Shown: positions 39,982 to 45,258 of the stretch, in pieces
Position numbering within the stretch: position 1 is the stretch's first letter
Layout: each line of letters opens with the position of its first letter
Assembly (NCBI GenBank): GCA_034428715.1
Contig: DAOUHE010000111.1
Coordinates: forward strand, 1 to 45,258
Direction of reading: 5' to 3'
Length of the DNA: 45,258 nucleotides
Source of the DNA: Io17-Chloro-G2 sp034428715
GTDB taxonomy: Bacteria; Chloroflexota; Dehalococcoidia; Lucifugimonadales; UBA3495
The notes under the pieces: generated by a model
Database searches by the model: none
Seen by the model: the letters and a program-made list of their open reading frames with translations, nothing else
Told to the model about the DNA's origin: nothing
Translations under genes and position numbers: made by a program

Positions 39982-40530
39982 ATGCCTAGCAACTATGACG
40001 TTGGTCTAAAAAAACTTGCCGTTCCGCTAATATCTCTGGTGATTCTAACTACTTTAATCCTTCAACTGAGTGTCACCATGTTGGCCCGAGGTGCTGCTTA
40101 TAGTGTTACCGAGGCGGCCCGCGCCTCTGCTTATAATGAATTTCCACCGCTACATGCGGTTTACCAAGGCGTTCTCGCTGATCCGAAAATATGGCCATTC
40201 CTTGGTTACCCCATGTTTTCATACAACCACCAAGTGGGGGATGAGATCTCTCGATACTCAGTGTATGGAACTTTGGAAGATTCAACCGTAGTACCCATCC
40301 TCCCACAGGACCTGGGAGTGAATCACTGGCACTTCAAGCACCTACAACGTGCACTGGAGAATAAGGACGAGGCAAAAATTCAGAACTGGGTCGAGATATA
40401 CCAAAGCAGGCATAGCGGGCATAGCGGGCGATTAGTTGGCTTGCGTATGGAGAACCATCCCTTGGTATTCTCTAAAGAGGGAATGGAGCCAAGGGAACCT
40501 CAGGTTGTGGCCCGCTGGGAGGCCCAGTGA
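39982..40530 (+). CDS. single-pass membrane protein, partner of the HTTM protein
   Basis: A 182-residue protein with one N-terminal membrane helix (VPLISLVILTTLILQLSVTM, about 14-33) and a soluble extracytoplasmic part containing WPFLGYPMFSYNHQVGDEIS. The gene ends TGATG, overlapping the start of the HTTM gene, so the two are translationally coupled. Small proteins with a WPF-x-x-Y-P-M segment are often found directly before HTTM/gamma-carboxylase-like genes in bacteria; the function is not known. Start ATG 39982 is 6 bp after the end of the formyltransferase-like gene. Confidence 0.6.
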   Translation: MPSNYDVGLKKLAVPLISLVILTTLILQLSVTMLARGAAYSVTEAARASAYNEFPPLHAVYQGVLADPKIWPFLGYPMFSYNHQVGDEISRYSVYGTLEDSTVVPILPQDLGVNHWHFKHLQRALENKDEAKIQNWVEIYQSRHSGHSGRLVGLRMENHPLVFSKEGMEPREPQVVARWEAQ

Positions 40531-41924
40531 TGGGATTTGCAGCATTGTATAACACCTATCGACGCCAACCAGCCTCGATTGGGATAGGGATTATCAGATG
40601 GTGGAACGCGTATTGGTTCCAGCCCGCTCCGCTTGTTCACCTCGCGTTTTGCCGCATACTCCTCATCGTGGTTCAACTTCTTATTTTGACCCTGGATGTG
40701 GGGGCAAACAACCGCTTAGCTGAAGTCGCCATCCTCCCTGACTATCTGTACGATCCGATGTATGTCTTACGCCTTTTTATCTGGCCGTTCGGGTCGGACT
40801 TCCGCCCTTCCCTGGGAGTTCTACTAACCGTTTACTGGATATCGTTGGCTGCCGGCTTGTTGGCTCTTGTTGGACTTAAAACCCAGTGGAGTCTGTTGCT
40901 CTTTGCGCTGGGCAATATCTTCATGATGGCTTTTAGGTATTCATTCAGTGATTTTCATCATGCCGAAGCCTTGATGATAATAGCGCTGTCGATTTTGGTC
41001 TTGAGCCCAGCTGGCAAGGTCTTATCTATAGACAATCTGTGGCGCCGGCGACAGCCGAACACAGGTCGGCGAGGATTTGAAGAAATTAACCTCGATGCTA
41101 AAGATACTTTCGCAAGATGGCCTCTGCTACTGATCCAATGGATGTTCGCGCTGACCTATCTTGACGCCGCTATCCAGAAACTCAAAAGATCTGGCCTCGC
41201 CTGGATGGACGGATATCACCTCGAATTCTATTTGTATGGTCACGGGCTTCCGAGTGGAAATGACTTCGGTGTCTGGTTGGCCCAACAGCACGCACTCACG
41301 GTGATGTTGTCGTGGACCACCATGGTTTGGGAAGGGACTTTCTTCCTGGTTCTTCTGCTCCCTAGGTTGGCCAGGGTCTACATTCCCCTCGGAGTAAGCC
41401 TTCATCTGGGAATGTGCGTGACCCATATAGCTTGTTTTCGCGAGTGGTTTGCACTCTATGTGTTTTTCATTCCGGTCATGTTCTTCCCCCTAGAGCAATG
41501 GCGCTGGCTATCCCAGCGGATTCCGCAAGGTGAGCCTCCGATCGTATTTTTTGATGGGGTCTGCGGTTTATGTAACCGATTCGTCACCTGGGTCATGAAC
41601 CAGGACCACGAAGTAATATTTCGCTTTGCTCCCTTACAGGCAGAGACAGCAAGGGTCTCGTTACCACCGCAGCCCATCAATCCCGCTGAGTGGACGATAG
41701 TGTTGGTGGACGAGGCAGGCATTCATCACGAATCTGATGCCATAGTGCGAATCGTGTCGAGACTTGGCGGTGTTTATCGGGGCGCGGCACTCCTAATTTG
41801 GATTCCCCGGTTGCTTAGAGACCGAATCTACCGGCTGGTCGCCGGCCACCGATATAACTGGTTTGGCCAACTAGAAGCGTGTCGGGTGCCGACAGGAGAG
41901 GACCGAAGCCGGTTTCTCCCTTAA
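40530..41924 (+). CDS. HTTM (vitamin K-dependent gamma-carboxylase-like) membrane protein fused to a DCC thiol oxidoreductase domain
   Basis: A 464-residue fusion. Residues about 25-325 form the HTTM domain, with several hydrophobic helices (FCRILLIVVQLLILTLDV, VLLTVYWISLAAGLLALVGL, and more) and the conserved segment YLDAAIQKLKRSGLAWMDGY (210-229), whose Lys217 may correspond to the catalytic lysine region of gamma-glutamyl carboxylase. Residues about 335-455 form a DUF393/DCC domain with FFDGVCGLC (340-348; Asp342, Cys345, Cys348), a thioredoxin-like D-x-x-C-x-x-C site. In vitamin K systems carboxylation needs a quinol regenerated by a thiol enzyme; fusing both domains in one protein suggests a bacterial redox-coupled membrane modification. 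Substrate unknown. ATG 40530 overlaps the previous stop; an in-frame GTG lies one codon earlier. Confidence 0.85.
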   Translation: MGFAALYNTYRRQPASIGIGIIRWWNAYWFQPAPLVHLAFCRILLIVVQLLILTLDVGANNRLAEVAILPDYLYDPMYVLRLFIWPFGSDFRPSLGVLLTVYWISLAAGLLALVGLKTQWSLLLFALGNIFMMAFRYSFSDFHHAEALMIIALSILVLSPAGKVLSIDNLWRRRQPNTGRRGFEEINLDAKDTFARWPLLLIQWMFALTYLDAAIQKLKRSGLAWMDGYHLEFYLYGHGLPSGNDFGVWLAQQHALTVMLSWTTMVWEGTFFLVLLLPRLARVYIPLGVSLHLGMCVTHIACFREWFALYVFFIPVMFFPLEQWRWLSQRIPQGEPPIVFFDGVCGLCNRFVTWVMNQDHEVIFRFAPLQAETARVSLPPQPINPAEWTIVLVDEAGIHHESDAIVRIVSRLGGVYRGAALLIWIPRLLRDRIYRLVAGHRYNWFGQLEACRVPTGEDRSRFLP

Positions 41925-42175
41925 CTGATTCAGGATTCTACTGGTACCGCAATAAAAATTGAACGAGGCAGACGGCTCCGTACTGGAACAATCAACAAGT
42001 TTTCCATGAGTCTGGACAGAGTAAGTTTGTCGCGGTGGCCGTGACTGTGCGGGGTCCGGCTGAATCCTTTGACCTTACTAAGTGGCTGCCGTCCTCTTGC
42101 ATGGTCATCGTTGCGACCACCGAGCAGACAGGTGCAGGTTCATCGTAGATGATTTGATGCAAACCGACCCGGTTC

Positions 42176-43890
42176 TTGGTGGACGGCCTGGCAGATGTCA
42201 TAGGATCCGGCGCCTCGTGGGACGACGCCCGGCCACTCTTGATTTTTGGCGGCTTGATGGCGGCGGGGCTGCTGTTGACGGAAGTTCTGAATAGCGCCAT
42301 AGAGTCGGTCCGTACCGCCCAGGCGGAGTTGGTGCAAGGCCACATCACCACGTTGGTACATGATAAATCGGTATCCGTAGATCTAGCATTCTATGAATCG
42401 GCAGATTTCCATGACCGGCTGGACCGTGCAAGGAATGACGCCAACGGCCGTTCCATCGCCCTCCTAGAAAGCGGCGGCGGGCTTATTCAAAACGGTATCA
42501 CCTTCCTGGCTATGGGTTCGCTGATAATACCATATGGCTGGTGGCTGCCGATCGCCTTGTTGGTCAGCACTCTTCCTGCCTTTATGGTGGTAATGCACTT
42601 TAGCCGGCGATTCCACGCGTGGTCACGAAGCTCAATCCCCGACAGGCGATGGGTAAAATACTACGATATGATGCTCACCTACAGCTGAGTTGCTGCGGAG
42701 CTGAGGCTCTTTAGCCTGAGAGGGACCTTCCAGGCAGCATATAAAGGATTGCGCCGCAACCTACGCATGGAACGCCTTATCCTGGCTAAAGGCCAGGCGC
42801 TGGCCCGGGTAGCCGCCGGGGTGCTGGCATTGGCCATGTGGGGCGCCGCGATGGCGTGGATCGTTTGGCGCGCCCTCCAAGGCTTGATGAGTTTGGGAGA
42901 GGTCGTTTTGTTCTACCAGGCCTTCACCCGGGGCCAGGGCTTGATGCGCACCTTGCTCAATAATGTCGGCCAGATATACGCCAACAGTTTGTTCATCAAG
43001 GATCTGTTCGAATTTCTGGAATTCGAGCCTAAGGTTGTAGACCCGCCTCACGCCATTCCTGCCCCGTTTACCTTGAAGGAAGGCATTCGTTTTCAAGGTG
43101 TTACCTTTAGCTATCCTGGTAGTACGCGCACCGCTCTAGACCACCTAGACATGTTCGTTCCCGCCAGTCAGATGGCGGCGGTGGCCGGCCCCAACGGAGC
43201 GGGCAAAAGCACACTCCTAAAGCTACTTTGCCGTTTTTATGATCCGGGAGCCGGCTCCATCGCGTTAGACGGAACCGACATCAGACAAATGGCGACGGAT
43301 GAGTTGAGAAGCCGAATCACTGTTTTGTTTCAGTTTCCGGTCCACTATCACGCAAGCGCAGGCCAGAACATCGCCTATGGAGACATGTTCGGCATACTGG
43401 ATGCGGCCGCGATTGAGAATGCGGCGCGGGCGGCTGGAGCTCATGAGGTGGTCAGCCGCCTGCCTCGTGGGTACGATACGCTGTTGGGGAAGTGGTTCGC
43501 GGAGGGCGCCGAGTTGAGCGGAGGAGAGTGGCAGCGCATTGCTCTGGCTCGAGCTTTTGTTCGAGAGGCTCCGGCATTGTCCTTGACGATCCAACCAGCC
43601 AGATGGACTCCTGGGCCGAGGTTGAATGGCTTGACCGGTTTAGAACCCTCGTACAAGATCGAACCGCCCTCATCATCACTCACCGATTCACCACTGCCAT
43701 GCGAGCAGACGTGATTCATGTAATGGAGTCAGGTAAGGTTGTGGAGTCGGGCAGCCATGAACAATTGATGGCGTTGGAAGGCCTATATGTCCGGCCGTGG
43801 AAAGCCCAGATGCGAGCCGGCGCCGAGCCATTCAATAAGGTTTTGTCTCCACCCCTAGCCCAGACCGCGTACAACGGAGGGATTCGTTGA
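42176..43890 (+). pseudogene. ABC transporter with fused permease and ATPase, broken by TGA and a frameshift
   Basis: The frame from about 42176 reads VDGLADVIGSGASWDDARPL then VRTAQAELVQGHITTLVHDK and YESADFHDRLDRARNDANGR, a type I exporter permease. TGA at 42686-42688 interrupts it after YYDMMLTYS. The frame resumes with VAAELRLF and continues to the ATPase: Walker A GPNGAGKS, signature LSGGEWQRIALARAF. Near 43576 the frame is lost; adding one A (GCATTG to GCAATTG) restores IVLDDPTSQMDSW (Walker B, D-loop) and the H-loop ITHRF, ending at TGA 43888-43890. Before 42176 the expected first membrane segments are not recognisable (gap 41925-42175), so the 5-prime end is also damaged. Relatives export peptides. 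Confidence 0.75.
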
Positions 43891-45137
43891 TGCGTTCTCG
43901 ACAGATGTCAGCGGCCGGCGCCGCCGATCCAGGGGTTTGGTTGGCTTCCAGTCCTGAACAGGAAGCTTTGGTTTGCTGCGCTAGGGCTAGTATGGACGCT
44001 AACAACGCGGAGCGGCTCAGGGAACTGGTTGAGCAAGGAATCGATTGGGAATATCTGGTTTGGGCAGCCCACCGGAACCGGATGACGCCCCTTCTATACT
44101 GGAACCTGCACAACACATGCCCCGAAAGTGTCCCAATCCCGGTCATGGACAAACTTCGCCAAAATTTCCACGTCAATGCCAGACACAACCTTCGGCGAAC
44201 CAGGGAGTTAGTGAAGCTGCTCGGCCATTTCAAGGCCAGCGGCGTTGATTGCATGCCCTATAAGGGACCTCTTCTCGCATTTTCCGTCTACGGCCAACTA
44301 TCACTGCGGCAGTTTAAGGACCTAGACTTATTGATCGACAAGCAAGATGTCGAGACAGCGAAGGAATTGTTGTTGTCAGAGGGGTACCGGGAATCCTACG
44401 AACCAAAAAATGGGGAGGAAGCCGATATCATCGCCAATCCGGTGCGCGAGTTCATAAGCCGCGACGGCAACATCGCCGTGGACCTTCATTGGGGACTTGA
44501 ACGTACCTATCTGCCATTCCCCGTAGACCTGGCAAGACTTCGGGGGCACATGCAACCGGTGGAGGTTGCTGGTACAACGGTCTTGGGACCCGCACCCGAG
44601 GAATTGGTCCTGATCCTTTGTATGCACGGCTCCAGGCACATGTGGAACCGGATGAAGTGGATCTGCGATGTGGCGGAATTGCTGCGCACCCACCAGGGGA
44701 TGGACTGGGATATAGTAAATAAACTGGCTGGGAATTGGGGGTGTGAACGTATGCTCCATATGGGGCTCTTACTCGCCAATGACCTCCTTGGCGCGCCTGT
44801 ACCCGGCAATCTCCTCCGAAAGGCCCACGCTGACCAAGAAGTGAAGTCCTTATCTAGCCAGGTGTACGAGCGCCTTTTCGTTGCCGATGATACCCCAGGC
44901 GGCGTGTTTGGCACCATCGTCTTTCGCACCAGGGTCAGAGAGCGCTGGCGGGACAAAATGTCAATTATTCTGTACTTGGCGCACCGCGCCTTGACCCCAT
45001 CCGCTAGCGATCTTTCGTTGATTCGCCTCCCAAAACCACTCTCATTCCTGTACTATTTGATTCGGCCGGTCAGGTTGGCCGGCATATATGGGGTTGGTTT
45101 GTTCAGCAAAACCCCATCGGCCCAAAAACCTCACTAG
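43890..45137 (+). CDS. nucleotidyltransferase family protein (NTP_transf_5 type)
   Basis: A 415-residue protein of the uncharacterised nucleotidyltransferase family PF14907. Features: RNRMTPLLYWNLH (62-74), a Lys-Gly site CMPYKGPLLAFSVYGQLSLR (121-140), and the metal-binding acidic motif DLDLLID (144-150), then HWGLE, followed by a helical region LVLILCMHGSRHMWNRMKWI. Members are common in lasso-peptide and other peptide or polysaccharide clusters, but their substrate is not established. The ATG overlaps the stop of the ABC transporter gene (TGATG), which shows that the two were an operon. Confidence 0.8.
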   Translation: MRSRQMSAAGAADPGVWLASSPEQEALVCCARASMDANNAERLRELVEQGIDWEYLVWAAHRNRMTPLLYWNLHNTCPESVPIPVMDKLRQNFHVNARHNLRRTRELVKLLGHFKASGVDCMPYKGPLLAFSVYGQLSLRQFKDLDLLIDKQDVETAKELLLSEGYRESYEPKNGEEADIIANPVREFISRDGNIAVDLHWGLERTYLPFPVDLARLRGHMQPVEVAGTTVLGPAPEELVLILCMHGSRHMWNRMKWICDVAELLRTHQGMDWDIVNKLAGNWGCERMLHMGLLLANDLLGAPVPGNLLRKAHADQEVKSLSSQVYERLFVADDTPGGVFGTIVFRTRVRERWRDKMSIILYLAHRALTPSASDLSLIRLPKPLSFLYYLIRPVRLAGIYGVGLFSKTPSAQKPH

Positions 45138-45140
45138 TAG

Positions 45141-45258
45141 TCAGTCATGTTTGGAATCGAAGGGATAGAGGCGGTGAAGTTTGCCCCTGGCGTCCTGGGT
45201 GTTGAACCGCCAGTTAATGGTGGCTCGGGCGGCATTTCGCTCCGTGACCAGGGCCTGG
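45141..45258 (-). mobile_element. C-terminal end of an IS630-type transposase, cut by the window edge
   Basis: The minus strand from the window end reads QALVTERNAARATINWRFNT then QDARGKLHRLYPFDSKHD and TGA at 45143-45141. The pattern R-N-x-x-x-A-x-I-N-W-x-F-x-T-x-D-A-R-x-K-L-x-x-L-Y-P is the characteristic end of IS630 family transposases. Its stop lies 3 bp from the nucleotidyltransferase stop. Terminal inverted repeats and TA target duplication cannot be judged from this partial copy. Confidence 0.75.

Overview
The window is about 45 kb of high-GC DNA. No rRNA, tRNA or CRISPR array was recognised. The gene content is CaiB/BaiF CoA-transferases, a luciferase-like flavin oxidoreductase, NIPSNAP proteins, D-threonine-aldolase-like proteins, a zinc-ribbon kinase/ATPase/repeat regulator, and Fhs and MetH. 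Together with abundant short palindromic repeats, this is most reminiscent of an environmental Chloroflexota of the Dehalococcoidia/SAR202 type. That placement is inference from gene style; no marker gene for taxonomy is present.

Layout. 0-0.9 kb: a broken DUF433 gene and an intact antitoxin/toxin pair. 1-5.7 kb: a leftward set of crotonase, flavin oxidoreductase and two abutting CaiB/BaiF CoA-transferases, apparently for acyl-CoA catabolism. 6-8.3 kb: two tandem PLP-type D-threonine-aldolase-like genes, the first without the PLP lysine. 8.3-11 kb: an accessory patch with an unknown protein, a frameshifted nuclease-like gene and its decayed duplicate, a NIPSNAP gene and a broken membrane-protein gene. 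11.2-19.5 kb: a leftward C1 block (Fhs, MetH) and an M1 aminopeptidase. 19.7-25.4 kb: leuC and leuD, separated by a broken GIY-YIG gene flanked by repeats, then a MetE-like methyltransferase and a ThDP enzyme on the other strand. 25.5-29.5 kb: a zinc-ribbon Ser/Thr kinase plus ATPase regulator, split by an amber codon and a 54-bp perfect palindrome. 29.6-36.8 kb: a mixed catabolic region holding a broken SDR, lactonase-type propeller, FAD oxidoreductase, haloalkane-dehalogenase-like hydrolase, tandem NIPSNAP, a Cys-rich protein and a broken aldo-keto reductase.

From about 36.8 kb the texture changes to an accessory island of mostly lower apparent GC. It holds a response-regulator remnant and a NusG/RfaH-like antiterminator. 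Next come fragments of glycosyltransferase and APS kinase genes on both strands, then a truncated formyltransferase-like gene. It ends with an HTTM-DCC fusion and its small membrane partner, a broken ABC exporter, a nucleotidyltransferase of the NTP_transf_5 type and the end of an IS630-type transposase. This reads as a surface polysaccharide or peptide-modification island in decay.

Two themes run through the window. First, several families of palindromic repeats sit between genes and also in frame inside coding sequences: one CoA-transferase (twice), MetH and the ATPase. Second, genes outside core metabolism carry many nonsense codons and single-base frameshifts. Three of the four frameshifts are repaired by adding one A, so some of the damage could be consensus error. 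Intact genes in the window also end in TAG and TGA, so stop-codon reassignment is not supported. The leuCD gap, where a GIY-YIG gene and palindromic repeats seem to travel together, is the best candidate for a poorly described mobile unit.
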